Below are positions 8,711-18,745 of a stretch of 64,000 bases of DNA, piece after piece (within the stretch, counting starts at the first letter, position 1; each line of letters begins with the position of its first letter). The notes beneath the pieces were generated by a model. That model was given only the letters and a program-made list of their open reading frames with translations, had not been told where the DNA came from and made no database searches. Both the position numbers and the translations under genes were made by a program. Source of the DNA: Marinomonas phaeophyticola (lineage in GTDB: Bacteria; Pseudomonadota; Gammaproteobacteria; Pseudomonadales; Marinomonadaceae); contig NZ_JAPUBN010000020.1 in the NCBI RefSeq assembly GCF_026966905.1, positions 186,001 to 250,000 of the forward strand. Direction: 5' to 3'.

Positions 8711-10279
8711 ATGTGTATGCGTAAGATGCCAGTGACGAATAAGGAAGCGAATTTCCCTAATGATTACGTTTTAGTATCTAGTACAGATGTAAAAGGAAGA
8801 ATTACCTTTGTAAATGATGAATTCTGTGAAGTTGCTGGTTATGATCGTGAAGAGCTTATTGGTGCTCCTCATAATTTGATACGTCACATCGATGTCCCTT
8901 CTGCCGCTTTTGCTGATATGTGGGTAAATTTAAAGCAAGGGAATAGCTGGATGGGGATAGTTAAAAACCGTTGTAAAAATGGAGATCATTATTGGGTAAG
9001 CGCTCATGTGAGTCCTTTAATAGAGTCTGGAAAAGTGGTTGGCTATGAGTCTGTTCGTAGGAAGGCCACGGATAACGAAATAAAACATGCGCAATCTTTA
9101 TATGATCGAGTGAACAAAGGTGGTCCAGTTGTACCGAAGATGACAAAAGTAAGCTCGATGTTAAAAAATAGTAGCATACCTTTGCTTTTTATTCTTTTGC
9201 TGACTTTTGTTGTTTCTTTGATGAGTGTTGATCTCAATATTCAAATTTTTGGCTCGGTTGTTTCTTTTGTCGGTGCGTTATTGGTTAATCAGCAGTCAAG
9301 AACAAGAAAAGAAACTCAGAGAAACTTATCTACTGAGTCTCATAATGCACTGGGGCAGTATATGTATTGTCAGTCAGTAGGTGATCATGCTGCAATCTTA
9401 TTTTCTCAATTACACCAAGAAGCGGCGAGTAACACATTTCGTTATCGATTAGTTGAAAGTTCAAAATTACTTAGAGCTCATGCTTCTCATGTCAGAGAAA
9501 ATGTCTCAAGTAATCTGGTGAGCTTTAGTAAACAGAGAGAACGTTTTGAGGCCGTTGTTGCGGATACTTCTTATATGTTAAATAGCATAAATGATGTGGC
9601 CGATAGCGTTAGAGTTGCAGCGGATGCTACTGAGTCTGTGTGTTCTGAAACGAGAAAGAGCCAAGAGCTTGCTGAGGAAACGGGTAGAACCATACGTCAG
9701 GTTTATAGTGAGATCAGTGAAGCGAAAGTAGTGGTGGATATTCTTTCAAAAGAAAGTGACACTATTAATGAAGTGGTTAATTCGATTAGTGATATTGCGG
9801 ATCAAACCAATTTGTTGGCATTGAATGCCGCTATTGAAGCTGCAAGAGCTGGTGAGGCTGGTAGAGGTTTTGCTGTTGTTGCCGATGAAGTACGGGCTTT
9901 AGCGACCAGAACCCAGCAAGCAACACAGAATATCAATCAAATGACAGAAGAGTTGAAGCAAAATACACAAGCGGTCCTGTTGACGATAGATAAAGGTTCT
10001 GAAGTCGCTCATCAAGGTGTTGAGCGGGTCAATCAAGTCGCGAAGAATATGAATTCTATTGAAAGTGCGATCATGAAAATTGTTGATATGACAGCCCAGA
10101 TTAATATTACGGCTCAAGATCAATCTAAAATGGCTGAAAGGTTGAATGACAAGATGGTTGAAGTTGATGGTCTCAATCAGGATAGTATCATTAAAGCTGA
10201 GAATACCGTGATTAATATTACTCATATTGAGGAAGAAGCGTATGAACAAATGAATTTGTCTGAACGCTTTAAGAAGTGA
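8711..10279 (+). CDS. Aer-like methyl-accepting chemotaxis protein with N-terminal PAS domain
   Basis: A chemoreceptor of 522 residues. Residues about 20-125 form a PAS domain of the Aer type ([55 protein letters not shown]), which in Aer binds FAD and senses redox state. Two adjacent hydrophobic segments (about 155-195) anchor it to the inner membrane without a periplasmic domain. The cytoplasmic helices end in the MCP tip ([26 protein letters not shown]). It should signal to the CheA/CheW encoded 35-40 kb away, giving energy taxis. Start: ATG at 8711 after GAGAG. No sigma-28 promoter could be recognised upstream. Confidence 0.9.
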   Translation: MCMRKMPVTNKEANFPNDYVLVSSTDVKGRITFVNDEFCEVAGYDREELIGAPHNLIRHIDVPSAAFADMWVNLKQGNSWMGIVKNRCKNGDHYWVSAHVSPLIESGKVVGYESVRRKATDNEIKHAQSLYDRVNKGGPVVPKMTKVSSMLKNSSIPLLFILLLTFVVSLMSVDLNIQIFGSVVSFVGALLVNQQSRTRKETQRNLSTESHNALGQYMYCQSVGDHAAILFSQLHQEAASNTFRYRLVESSKLLRAHASHVRENVSSNLVSFSKQRERFEAVVADTSYMLNSINDVADSVRVAADATESVCSETRKSQELAEETGRTIRQVYSEISEAKVVVDILSKESDTINEVVNSISDIADQTNLLALNAAIEAARAGEAGRGFAVVADEVRALATRTQQATQNINQMTEELKQNTQAVLLTIDKGSEVAHQGVERVNQVAKNMNSIESAIMKIVDMTAQINITAQDQSKMAERLNDKMVEVDGLNQDSIIKAENTVINITHIEEEAYEQMNLSERFKK

Positions 10280-10313
10280 TCTGTTTGATTGTGCTGTTTT
10301 TAGAATTTAAATT

Positions 10314-10351
10314 AAGCCCCCTAATGAAAGTATCTTATCGGGGGCTTTTTT
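10314..10351. terminator. Bidirectional terminator between the PAS chemoreceptor gene and bioA
   Basis: AAGCCCCC and GGGGGCTT form an 8-base-pair stem around an 18-base loop, with a T run on the + side and A-rich sequence on the other. It separates the convergent genes ending at 10279 (+) and 10356 (-). Confidence 0.78.
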
Positions 10352-10355
10352 CTGG

Positions 10356-11658
10356 TTAGCTGTTTGGCTTACTTAGGGTTTTAATGACGTTATAAATTGC
10401 ATTAGCAAGAGTTTCTATATCATTGTCATCAATGATATAAGGAGGCATGAGATAAATAAGTTTGCCGAAGGGTCTTATCCAGACCCCTTCTTCGACAAAC
10501 AGTGGCTGAATTTGGTGTTGATTAATAGGCTGATCTAATTCCACCACTCCGATCGCGCCAAAGCACCTCACATCGACGACATGTTTTTGTGACTTACATC
10601 TGTCTAGAGATTCTGCTAGTTTGCCTTCTATGTGCTTAATGCGATTTTCTAAGTCATAGGTTGCCAGTAAAGATAAACTGGCATTAGCCGCTGAGCAAGC
10701 TAAAGGGTTACCCATAAAGGTTGGTCCATGCATGAATACTCCGCCTTTATCGCTGATACCCAAAGCAACTTTGTCATTGGTTATTGTGGCCGCTAAAGTA
10801 ATGTACCCACCTGTTAATGCTTTACCTACACACATAATATCTGGTGCAATATTGCAATGGTCAGTGGCAAACATCTTGCCCGTGCGCCCAAACCCAGTTG
10901 CAATCTCGTCAAAGATTAATAATAAATCAAATTCGTCACACAATGCTTTGATTCGGTCTAGATAAAGAGGGTTGTAAAAGCGCATCCCTCCCGCATTTTG
11001 TACAACAGGCTCTAAAATAAAACCGGCTACTTGGTGGTGATTGTCTTCTATTGTTTGTCTAACTTCGATTAGATAATTTTCATCTATCGCGGCGTCGACT
11101 CCAGTAGGAGGAGGGGATATAAAGAGTTGTTCAGTTAGAGCACCTTTAAACAAACTGTGCATGCCATTAACTGGATCGCAAACTGACATCGCTGCGAAAG
11201 TGTCGCCATGGTATCCACTGCGTGGTGTTATGAATTTTTTTGTTTGGAAAGCCATTTGAGTGCCAATATTGCATGGCCATTTTTAAGGCGACTTCTACTG
11301 AAACAGAGCCAGAATCAGAAAAGAATACTCGAGTTAACTCTTTGGGTGTGATTTTTATGAGTGTCTCCGCTAGAGTGATGGCAGGCTCATGTGTTAATCC
11401 TCCAAACATAATGTGAGAGAAATTGTCTATTTGAGCCTTCATAGCCTTATTTATAACGGGATGATTATAACCATGAATAACGCTCCACCAAGATGACATG
11501 CCATCGATTAATTCCTTGTTGTTTGAGAGGGTGATGCGCGTTCCTACCGCGCTTTTTATTAAAAAATGAGGTGTCGGATGACTCATTGAAGTATAAGGGT
11601 GCCATAGCAGCTCTTTGTCCAGTTGGATTAATGCTTCGTCGATAGGTTTTAAAGGCAT
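10356..11658 (-). CDS. bioA: Adenosylmethionine-8-amino-7-oxononanoate aminotransferase BioA (frameshifted)
   Basis: PLP enzyme that converts KAPA to DAPA using S-adenosylmethionine as amino donor, the third step from pimeloyl-ACP to biotin. The N-terminal part has DKELLWHPYTSM and GMSSWWSVIHGYNHP; the C-terminal part has the SGYHGDTFAAM segment, the FDEIATGFGRTG motif and the PLP lysine in CVGKALTGGY. The frame breaks at a T7 run on the + strand (11235-11241). Removing one base gives FPNKKFITPRSGYHG and one 433-residue enzyme, the normal length. This is the only break in the window where a base seems to be in excess. Confidence 0.88.
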
Positions 11659-11757
11659 TGTTTCATCATCTAATCTATAAAGTGGAATCGTTATAGTAAA
11701 GAAAGTGTTTTCTTAGGGAAAGGGCCTTTCATTTTCTTAATTACCTTATTTCAAACA

Positions 11758-12480
11758 CTAAGGCGTCCGAGCAAATGCCCAAACGTCTATTCGTTCTACT
11801 CCATATTTAAATAATTCTGTCGCGCAGGCGTTAACTGTACTACCCGTGGTAATAACATCATCTATTAATACTATGTGTTTAGCGACTTTGTTTATGATTT
11901 GGTAAGTGTTCTTTTGTGTTTTGAGGCGTTCTTTTCTTTTTAAGGTATGTTGTGCTGGGGTGTACTGGCTTTTTATAAGGCTATCTGAGTTGATCTTGAT
12001 TTTGTGCTGTAGATGCTGTTGAACAAGTTTTGCTATCAATTGGGTATGGCAAAATCCTCGTTGTCGAATTCTTTTAGGATGGCTTGGCACTGGGATTATT
12101 TCTGTTGGCCATGTGTCTGTTTCATAATGTCTTTGTATTGATGCTGTTAAATAGGGCAGCAGTGTACGTATAAAATGAGTTTGTTGTTGGAATTTAATCG
12201 CTTTAATTAAGTGGGCGACGAGGTCTTGATACTCAAAAGGAGCGATTGTCTTGGTTATGTGTTGTTGCGGATGATTTTTTTGGCAATGACCACATAGGAT
12301 ATGATGGGCTTTGGTTGGACGAGCACATTGTTTGCAGTGAGATTCATTAAAGTTGATATAGGGCAGGCAGTATTCGCAGATCTTGTTTTTAGATGGAGCG
12401 TGACATAAATGGCAGTGCTGGTTGGTTGTTAAGTAGTAAACTGCTGTAGTTATATTGGTTGACAGGGAGTTCCATTCCAT
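11758..12480 (-). CDS. comF: ComF-family phosphoribosyltransferase-like protein
   Basis: A 240-residue ComF/GntX homologue. The N-terminal third holds several CxxC pairs (CHLCHA, CEYC, CKQC, CGHC) that form zinc-binding fingers. The C-terminal half is a type I phosphoribosyltransferase fold with the PRPP loop VLIDDVITTGSTV. Homologues are needed for natural transformation in some bacteria and for carbon-source use in others. It sits between bioA and bioB, divergent from bioB, as in many gammaproteobacteria, but has no known part in biotin synthesis. Confidence 0.88.
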   Translation of the reverse strand: MEWNSLSTNITTAVYYLTTNQHCHLCHAPSKNKICEYCLPYINFNESHCKQCARPTKAHHILCGHCQKNHPQQHITKTIAPFEYQDLVAHLIKAIKFQQQTHFIRTLLPYLTASIQRHYETDTWPTEIIPVPSHPKRIRQRGFCHTQLIAKLVQQHLQHKIKINSDSLIKSQYTPAQHTLKRKERLKTQKNTYQIINKVAKHIVLIDDVITTGSTVNACATELFKYGVERIDVWAFARTP

Positions 12481-12524
12481 TAGTATTGCTTTCCTTGCTT
12501 ATACTATAATTTTTTGAGGTAAAT

Positions 12525-13586
12525 ATGTCTGTTAACTCGACCCTTGGGCTAAAGTACGACTGGACCGAAGCTGAAGTTCAAGCTTTGTTTAATCTTCCGT
12601 TTATGGATTTGTTATTTCAAGCGCAGACGATTCATCGAAATAATTTTAAAGCGAATGAGGTTCAAGTTAGTACCTTGATGTCGATAAAAACCGGTGCTTG
12701 TCCGGAAGATTGTAAATATTGTCCTCAAAGCGGTCATTACAACACAGAACTGGAAAAAGAAAAATTAGCTGAAGTAGAAAAAGTTCTGTCTGAGGCATCA
12801 AGGGCTAAATCAAAAGGCGCAACACGTTTCTGTATGGGGGCGGCCTGGAAACATCCCTCTGAAAAAGATTTTCCTTATGTACTAGAAATGATTAAAGGCG
12901 TTAAATCTTTGGGCTTGGAGTCGTGTGTAACATTGGGGACCTTAAGTGATAAACAGGCTGAAATGTTGTCTGATGTTGGTTTAGATTATTATAATCATAA
13001 CTTGGATACTTCGCCAGAATTCTACGACAGCATTATTACCACTCGTTCTTATCAAGAGCGTTTAGATACCTTGTCACGTGTTCGTGATTCAGGTATCAAA
13101 CTTTGTTGTGGTGGTATTATGGGCATGGGTGAAGAGCAAAGGGATCGGATAGGGCTTTTACGTCAGTTGTCTCAAATGACACCCCACCCTGAAAGTGTGC
13201 CAATTAATATGTTGGTAAAAGTAGAAGGCACGCCAATGGCAAATGTTGATGACTTGGAGCCTTTTGAGTTTATTCGTACTATTGCTGTGGCGCGTATTAT
13301 GATGCCAACGTCACATGTTCGTTTATCGGCTGGCCGTGAAGGAATGAATGAGCAAATGCAAGCGTTATGTTTTATGGCTGGCGCTAATTCAATCTTTTAT
13401 GGAGAGAAACTGCTTACCACTCCAAACCCGGAAGCGCACAAAGACATGCAGCTGTTTGATAAGTTGGGTATTAATACTGAAAAAACAGAAGCCCTATCTG
13501 ATGAAGCGGAAAAAGAAGCGCTTTTGTCTCAAGTGAAACAGCAGCAAGAAGACAAGCTTTTTTATGATGCGAGCGCTAATGCCTAA
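12525..13586 (+). CDS. bioB: Biotin synthase BioB
   Basis: Radical SAM enzyme that inserts sulfur into dethiobiotin to make biotin. The 4Fe-4S cluster cysteines are in [14 protein letters not shown] (near residues 60-73). The [2Fe-2S] ligands and active-site residues fall in family blocks such as [29 protein letters not shown] and RLSAGREGM. The length of 353 is normal. Start: ATG at 12525 with TGAGGT upstream. It leads the bioBFHCD operon, and the 44-base gap to comF contains a TATAAT (12505-12510). I could not recognise a BirA operator there. Confidence 0.97.
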   Translation: MSVNSTLGLKYDWTEAEVQALFNLPFMDLLFQAQTIHRNNFKANEVQVSTLMSIKTGACPEDCKYCPQSGHYNTELEKEKLAEVEKVLSEASRAKSKGATRFCMGAAWKHPSEKDFPYVLEMIKGVKSLGLESCVTLGTLSDKQAEMLSDVGLDYYNHNLDTSPEFYDSIITTRSYQERLDTLSRVRDSGIKLCCGGIMGMGEEQRDRIGLLRQLSQMTPHPESVPINMLVKVEGTPMANVDDLEPFEFIRTIAVARIMMPTSHVRLSAGREGMNEQMQALCFMAGANSIFYGEKLLTTPNPEAHKDMQLFDKLGINTEKTEALSDEAEKEALLSQVKQQQEDKLFYDASANA

Positions 13587-14751
13587 TTTGCCGAATTGGA
13601 TTAATGAGTCACTTGCGGAACGACAGCAGGCGGATTTAATTCGAAAAACGGTAGTATTAGATCAAGCTCAAACTGCCCATGCGCAAATTGATGGTAAGCC
13701 TTATATTGCTTTTTGTTCAAATGACTATTTAGGCCTTGCGAACCATGCATTATTAAAAAAATCGCTTAAAAAAGCGGTTGATAAATATGGCGTTGGTAGC
13801 GGTTCTTCCCATCTAGTTATTGGTCATACTTCGGCCCATGAGAGGCTTGAAGAAGATATTGCTGCCTGGCTGGGTTATGAAAAAGTGATGTTGTTTAGTG
13901 CTGGCTATATGGCTAATTTGGGTGCTGTCACCGCGCTAGGTCATAAAACAAGGGATGTTGTTGGAGACAAACTCAACCATGCGTCTTTAGTGGATGGTGC
14001 TAAGTTATCGGACAGTCGTTTACGGCGGTATCTTCATAATGATGTCTCTTCCTGTGAACGCTTGTTGAAAGTATCCTCTGAGGGCTCTTTATTGGTGACA
14101 GATGGTGTTTTTAGTATGGATGGCGATATGGCCCCTTTATCTGAACTAGCCCGTCTTGCGAGTCATTATAAATCCCTTTTTATGGTCGATGATGCTCATG
14201 GTCTTGGCTGTTTAGGTCGATCAGGTAAGGGGAGTTTAGCGCTAGCGGATATGTCTGCATCTGAGGTGCCGTTATTAATGGGGACCTGTGGTAAGGCGCT
14301 GGGAACTTCGGGAGCCTTTATTGCAACATCTAAAGTGATGGGAGAGTATTTGACTCAATTTGCTCGACCTTATATCTATACAACGGCCATGTCTCCTGCT
14401 ATGGCCAGTGTTACTTCTAGCAGTGTGCGTTTATTACAGTCTGCAGAAGGAGACGACTTACGCGGTAGACTAGCGGATAATATTGCATACTTTAGACAGA
14501 AAATGCAGGCTTTCCCCTTAGAATTAATGCCCTCAGAAACGGCCATACAACCTATTTTGGTAGGAGACAGTTCAATAGCGCTAAAAATGAGTGAAAAGTT
14601 AAGACTTAGAGGTGTTTGGTGTACAGCAATTCGCCCACCAACGGTACCTATTGGCCTTGCTCGTTTACGTATTACCCTATCTGCAGAGCACAGTTTGCAA
14701 GATATTGATGCGTTAATAGATGCTTTAGAATATTCTTTGTTAGATAAATGA
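13579..14751 (+). CDS. bioF: 8-amino-7-oxononanoate synthase BioF
   Basis: PLP enzyme joining L-alanine and pimeloyl-ACP to form KAPA. Family blocks are [38 protein letters not shown] and the PLP-lysine motif [13 protein letters not shown]. It has 390 residues from the ATG at 13579, which overlaps the bioB stop by 8 bases, suggesting translational coupling; an in-frame ATG at 13564 would add five residues. It is intact and of normal length. Confidence 0.95.
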   Translation: MPNLPNWINESLAERQQADLIRKTVVLDQAQTAHAQIDGKPYIAFCSNDYLGLANHALLKKSLKKAVDKYGVGSGSSHLVIGHTSAHERLEEDIAAWLGYEKVMLFSAGYMANLGAVTALGHKTRDVVGDKLNHASLVDGAKLSDSRLRRYLHNDVSSCERLLKVSSEGSLLVTDGVFSMDGDMAPLSELARLASHYKSLFMVDDAHGLGCLGRSGKGSLALADMSASEVPLLMGTCGKALGTSGAFIATSKVMGEYLTQFARPYIYTTAMSPAMASVTSSSVRLLQSAEGDDLRGRLADNIAYFRQKMQAFPLELMPSETAIQPILVGDSSIALKMSEKLRLRGVWCTAIRPPTVPIGLARLRITLSAEHSLQDIDALIDALEYSLLDK

Positions 14752-14779
14752 AGAGTTATATCTTAGTAGGGTAGGAATA

Positions 14780-15577
14780 ATGCGATTTCAATTAGAATAC
14801 ATTTGTCTTGGAGAACAAGATAATCAGGCTATTTTTATGATTCCTGGTTGGGGAATGCCTAAGGAAAGCATGTTACCACTAGCGACAGCATTAAGTGAGC
14901 AGTTTTATGTTGTTCTCGTTGATCTGCCTGGTATTACCGCGAATAGTAATAGTCTTCAACTGAGTCGGTTAGGCATAAATTATGATATTGATGTACTTAC
15001 TGAGCAATTTTTAGAGATTGCTCCGGAATCTAGCTGGTGGTTGGGCTGGTCTTTAGGCGGCGCGATAGCCACTTATGTTGCTGCAAGACGATCAAGTCGA
15101 GTCAAAGGTTTGATTACATTAGCCACATCACCATGTTTTGTAAAACGAAATGACTGGGCCCTCGGAATGGATTTGCCTACCTTTGATGAATTTTCCCAGT
15201 TGGTGCATACCTCTCCTGAACTCGGTTTAAGACGATTTATTTCGTTACAAACAAAAGGTGCTCAGCACTCTCGTCTATTACAGAAGCAACTTATTGAATA
15301 TGTTAATCCTGAAGCGTTTAATGGTTTGGCGTTAGATGGTGGGCTGCGATTATTGAGAAATTTAGATGTACGCAGAGAATATGCTTTACTGGATTGTCGA
15401 AACCTTCACTTATATGGACAAGAGGATATTCTAGTGCCTTTCAAGGTGTTGTCTAAATTGCATCAAATCAGTGATAAACAAAAAATTGAAGTGATTGAAG
15501 GATGTTCTCATCAGCCGTTTTTAGAACAGCCAGAAAAGAGTAAGAATATAATTGAACAATTTATTTATGGAACCTAA
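14780..15577 (+). CDS. bioH: Pimeloyl-ACP methyl ester carboxylesterase BioH
   Basis: Alpha/beta hydrolase that removes the methyl group from pimeloyl-ACP methyl ester, releasing pimeloyl-ACP for BioF. The nucleophile serine lies in GWSLGGA (near residue 93), the oxyanion region in IPGWGMPKE, a late acid in LYGQEDILVP and the catalytic histidine in GCSHQPFLEQP. Its 265 residues fit the family. It lies between bioF and bioC, and the bioC start overlaps its 3' end, so the BioC-BioH route to pimelate is fully encoded in one operon. Confidence 0.92.
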   Translation: MRFQLEYICLGEQDNQAIFMIPGWGMPKESMLPLATALSEQFYVVLVDLPGITANSNSLQLSRLGINYDIDVLTEQFLEIAPESSWWLGWSLGGAIATYVAARRSSRVKGLITLATSPCFVKRNDWALGMDLPTFDEFSQLVHTSPELGLRRFISLQTKGAQHSRLLQKQLIEYVNPEAFNGLALDGGLRLLRNLDVRREYALLDCRNLHLYGQEDILVPFKVLSKLHQISDKQKIEVIEGCSHQPFLEQPEKSKNIIEQFIYGT

Positions 15578-16367
15578 TCCAGGTGATAGTGATCTAAATG
15601 ATAGCTATAAGCGGCAACTTGCTAAAAGCTTTAGCCGGGCGGCGTTGACATACGATCATTATTCGTTGTTTCAGCAGCAAGTACTGATGAATTTAATTTC
15701 TAAGGTTCCAGAAAAACACTACCAATGCGCTATGGATCTAGGGTGTGGTACAGGAAATGCTTTATTGCCGCTGTCGGTCATTTCTAATACGTTAATTGGT
15801 CTTGATTTATCGGTAGAAATGCTGAAGAAAGCACAGGACAAGATCCCTAATAGTCATTTTGTTTGTGCCGATGCCGAACAAATGCCGTTTGCAAAAAATT
15901 ATTTCGACTTGATTTTTTCTAGCTTAGCCATTCAGTGGTGCCTTTCTCATTACGATTTATTTAAGGAGGTGTACCGGGTCATGAATGACGGAGGCTATTG
16001 GTGTTTTTCTACTCTTTGTGAAGGTTCTATGCCTGAAATTGGAGAGTCTTGGTCGAAAGTGGATGGCCGTCTTCATAGCAACCAGTACCCCTCGTTAGAA
16101 AAAATACTGTCTGACTTAGAAGTCAGTGGGTTTTGTATTGAATCTCAAGAGATAAAAGTAATCAAGATGCATTTTGATTCGGTACAAAATGCCGTGTACT
16201 CAGTAAAAAAAGTGGGCGCTAGTGTGATTGCAAATTTGGGTGATAGGGCCAGAGTAACGCCTTCAACATGGCGCACTTTTGTTAATCAATACAATGAATT
16301 GCATGATGGTATTGGGGTGCCTCTGAGCTATCAGGTTGCTTTTATTGTTGCTAAAAAGGTTTTGTAA
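15567..16367 (+). CDS. bioC: Malonyl-ACP O-methyltransferase BioC
   Basis: SAM-dependent methyltransferase that caps malonyl-ACP so that fatty acid synthesis can extend it to pimeloyl-ACP methyl ester. The SAM site is MDLGCGTGNAL (near residue 54), with LGLDLS-like (LIGLDLSVEML) and CADAEQMPF motifs following and SSLAIQWC in the substrate region. The KSFSRAALTYDHYS start is typical of BioC. The ATG at 15567 is preferred; an in-frame TTG 15 bases upstream is possible. It overlaps the end of bioH. Confidence 0.92.
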   Translation: MEPNPGDSDLNDSYKRQLAKSFSRAALTYDHYSLFQQQVLMNLISKVPEKHYQCAMDLGCGTGNALLPLSVISNTLIGLDLSVEMLKKAQDKIPNSHFVCADAEQMPFAKNYFDLIFSSLAIQWCLSHYDLFKEVYRVMNDGGYWCFSTLCEGSMPEIGESWSKVDGRLHSNQYPSLEKILSDLEVSGFCIESQEIKVIKMHFDSVQNAVYSVKKVGASVIANLGDRARVTPSTWRTFVNQYNELHDGIGVPLSYQVAFIVAKKVL

Positions 16368-16369
16368 GT

Positions 16370-17052
16370 ATGAAAAAGCGCTTTTTTATTACAGGAACAG
16401 ACACGGATGCAGGGAAAACTTATGTCACTGTTGGTCTGTTAAAAGCAGCGGCACGTAGAGGTCTAAAAAGTTTAGGGCTTAAGCCTGTTGCGGCAGGGGC
16501 TTCTTGGATGGAAGGCGAGTTAGTAAATGATGATGCGCTGCTGATACAGAAAGCATCTTCGGTTAAGTTGCACTATTCTCAAGTGAATCCTGTTGTCTTT
16601 GAAGCGGCCATTGCCCCTCATATCGCGGCGAAGATGGAAAACTCACTGGTTACCGTAAATCGTTTAGATGGCTTTATTAAGGGCTCTTTATTAACGCCGT
16701 GTCAATTCGCTTTAGTCGAAGGTGCTGGGGGTGGAGAGTGCCTTTAAATGATAGAGAGCTGTTGTCTGATTTAGCGAAAATTTTGAATTTTCCGGTAATA
16801 CTAGTTGTAAATATGAAATTAGGCTGCATTAATCATACATTACTTACAGTTGATGCCATAAAAAATGATGGTTTAATGGTTGCTGGGTGGGTTGCCAATA
16901 ATGGACAAGCTTCTATGACTTGTTATGAAGAGAATCTTTTGACTTTAAAGCGTTTACTTAATGCTCCGTTTTTGGGCGAATTGGATTACTATCAAAATGA
17001 GTTTGAATCAGAAGATGCGTTTGATTTAATTTTAGATACTGTCTTGTCTTAA
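16370..17052 (+). CDS. bioD: Dethiobiotin synthetase BioD (frameshifted)
   Basis: ATP-dependent carboxylase closing the ureido ring of dethiobiotin. The N-terminal P-loop is FITGTDTDAGKT and the LGLKPVAAG block follows. The frame breaks in a G5 run at 16727-16731. One more G gives the family motif VEGAGGWRVPLND and a 227-residue protein ending in a normal C-terminal half (VILVVNMKLGCINHTLLT, VAGWVANN). It is the last gene of the biotin operon; the flagellar regulator begins 67 bases later. Confidence 0.88.
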
Positions 17053-17119
17053 CTGTTTAGCGACTCACTGTATTAATGAGAGATATTTTTTATTGCATGC
17101 TAGTTTGGCAGGAGCGTAG

Positions 17120-17590
17120 ATGAAAGCACTAATTTATGGCTTAACAGCGTCTGAAGAGCGTGATGTCACCTTATTACTACATTTTGTTGGGGTTGGTATA
17201 GTGTCGACTGAAGATAGGGTGTCAGAACCAGACTTTGCTATAGTTGGATCACTAAGTAATACGAATATAAACTCTCTTATTCCTGTTATTAGTTTGTTCT
17301 CTTTTGATCGTTTTACTCTCTCTGCACCTAGCTCGTGGTGTTTGCCACTCCCTTGGCAATATGAAGATTTAAAGCCAATTTTACAAAAAATATCACAGCT
17401 TTCTCGGTTTCCCACCATTAATGCGGTTGATTTGAATTTACATGTAAAAAGACTAGAGTCTCTTTTGATTCGCCAAGCATTGCTTGTCGCTAATGGTGTT
17501 GTGTCAAAAGCCGCTCAAAACTTGCAAATTCAGAGGACGACCTTAATAGAAAAAATGCGCCGTTATAATATTGATAAATCGGAGTTTTAG
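17120..17590 (+). CDS. FleQ/FlrA-like flagellar regulator lacking the AAA+ domain
   Basis: A 156-residue protein that looks like the polar-flagellum master regulator FleQ/FlrA with its middle removed. Residues about 1-100 resemble the FleQ N-terminal receiver-like domain (LLHFVGVGIVST, FAIVGSL, then the LKPILQKISQLSR helix). Residues about 107-152 are a Fis-type helix-turn-helix very close to FleQ's (IRQALLVANGVVSKAAQ, then IQRTTLIEKMRRYNI). Walker A, GAFTGA and Walker B, about 330 residues in FleQ, are absent with no frame disruption. It has a GGCAGGAG ribosome site and its stop overlaps the flrB start. It could bind DNA but should not be able to activate sigma-54 polymerase. Confidence 0.8.
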   Translation: MKALIYGLTASEERDVTLLLHFVGVGIVSTEDRVSEPDFAIVGSLSNTNINSLIPVISLFSFDRFTLSAPSSWCLPLPWQYEDLKPILQKISQLSRFPTINAVDLNLHVKRLESLLIRQALLVANGVVSKAAQNLQIQRTTLIEKMRRYNIDKSEF

Positions 17591-18744
17591 TGACAAAAGA
17601 TGAAGAAATTAAGGCGTTAAAGGCCGCTTTTGATGAATTCTTAGTCTCTTCAGAGGTGTTAGCGAGTTCGTACAATGAATTGCAAAAACAAGCGGAAATC
17701 CTTTCAGAAAGGCTGGTTATTGCCGAGCAAGAAAAAATAAGAGAAGAGCGTAAAAATCAACTGCTACTGAGCCAATTTCAGCAATTATTTGAATCTATGC
17801 CTGTAGGTGTTTTATTGCTTAGCTCTGAAGGTGTTATTGTTATGGCTAATGGTGCCGCTACTCAATTGTTTACTTCTTCCTTAATAGGTGAATCTTGGTC
17901 TAAGGTTGTTGCAAAAAGTTTCTCTCCTCAACAGGATGATGGCTATGAAGTGTCAATGGTCAGCGGTCGACGTGTACGAGTGGAAACATCATCATTAGGT
18001 AATGCACCTGGGCAATTAGTTGTATTTGTTGATCTAACAGAAACGCATAACTTGCAAAAACAACTCGCTCACCATGAGCGGCTTTCTAATATGGGGACAA
18101 TGGTAGCCGCTTTGGCTCATCAGATTAGAACCCCTCTTTCTACGGCCACTCTATATGCTGGGCATTTACAAAAAGAAAACTTGAGCGTAGAAAATCGATT
18201 AAAATTTTCGTCTAAGCTTATGGGGCGTTTACAACATATGGAAAGGCAAATCAGAGATATGTTGGTTTTCTCTAAAAGTGATATTCGTTTAGACTCTAAG
18301 CTTGATATTTATCTGTTTTTAAAAGAATTTAACAATGCAGCGCTTGAAGTATGTGAGCAAAAGAACACTCACTTAGAGTTTGTTGTTACGGAATGTAAAT
18401 CTTCATGTCTTATACAATGTAATAAAGATACTTTAATTGGTGCGCTGGTTAATTTAATTAATAATGGTATTGATGCACAGGGCGAAAATGGTGTGATCAA
18501 GGTAAAGGTTGAAATACAAGAAGATCGTCTAGATATATATTGTATAGATTCTGGAATAGGAATGTCGTCTGATTTACTTCAAAAAATACAGCAAGGTTTC
18601 ATTACGACAAAACAAAATGGAACAGGTTTAGGTATTATGGTTGTGAAAGCTATTTCAAGAGCCCACCACGGTCAATTTGAGTTATTTAGTGAGCTGGGGG
18701 AAGGGACGACCGCTTTGGTTAGTCTACCGTTAATAAGGGTGTAG
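17590..18744 (+). CDS. flrB: Flagellar two-component sensor kinase FlrB/FleS
   Basis: Soluble histidine kinase, 384 residues, with no membrane segment. Residues about 30-60 are a coiled coil, 65-150 a PAS domain (FESMPVGVLLLSSEGVIVMAN), followed by the HisKA helix with phospho-acceptor His177 in ALAHQIRTPLST. The HATPase domain has the N box (LINNGIDAQG), G1 (IDSGIGMS) and G2 (TKQNGTGLGIMVVKAI). It phosphorylates FlrC to switch on middle flagellar genes. The GTG start overlaps the last base of the preceding gene, so the two are translationally coupled. Confidence 0.9.
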   Translation: MTKDEEIKALKAAFDEFLVSSEVLASSYNELQKQAEILSERLVIAEQEKIREERKNQLLLSQFQQLFESMPVGVLLLSSEGVIVMANGAATQLFTSSLIGESWSKVVAKSFSPQQDDGYEVSMVSGRRVRVETSSLGNAPGQLVVFVDLTETHNLQKQLAHHERLSNMGTMVAALAHQIRTPLSTATLYAGHLQKENLSVENRLKFSSKLMGRLQHMERQIRDMLVFSKSDIRLDSKLDIYLFLKEFNNAALEVCEQKNTHLEFVVTECKSSCLIQCNKDTLIGALVNLINNGIDAQGENGVIKVKVEIQEDRLDIYCIDSGIGMSSDLLQKIQQGFITTKQNGTGLGIMVVKAISRAHHGQFELFSELGEGTTALVSLPLIRV

Positions 18745-18745
18745 A

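Noticed and set aside
12481..12524. BirA operator between comF and bioB
   Set aside because: I looked for the TTGTAAACC-type palindrome and found only a TATAAT; the evidence is too weak to call an operator.
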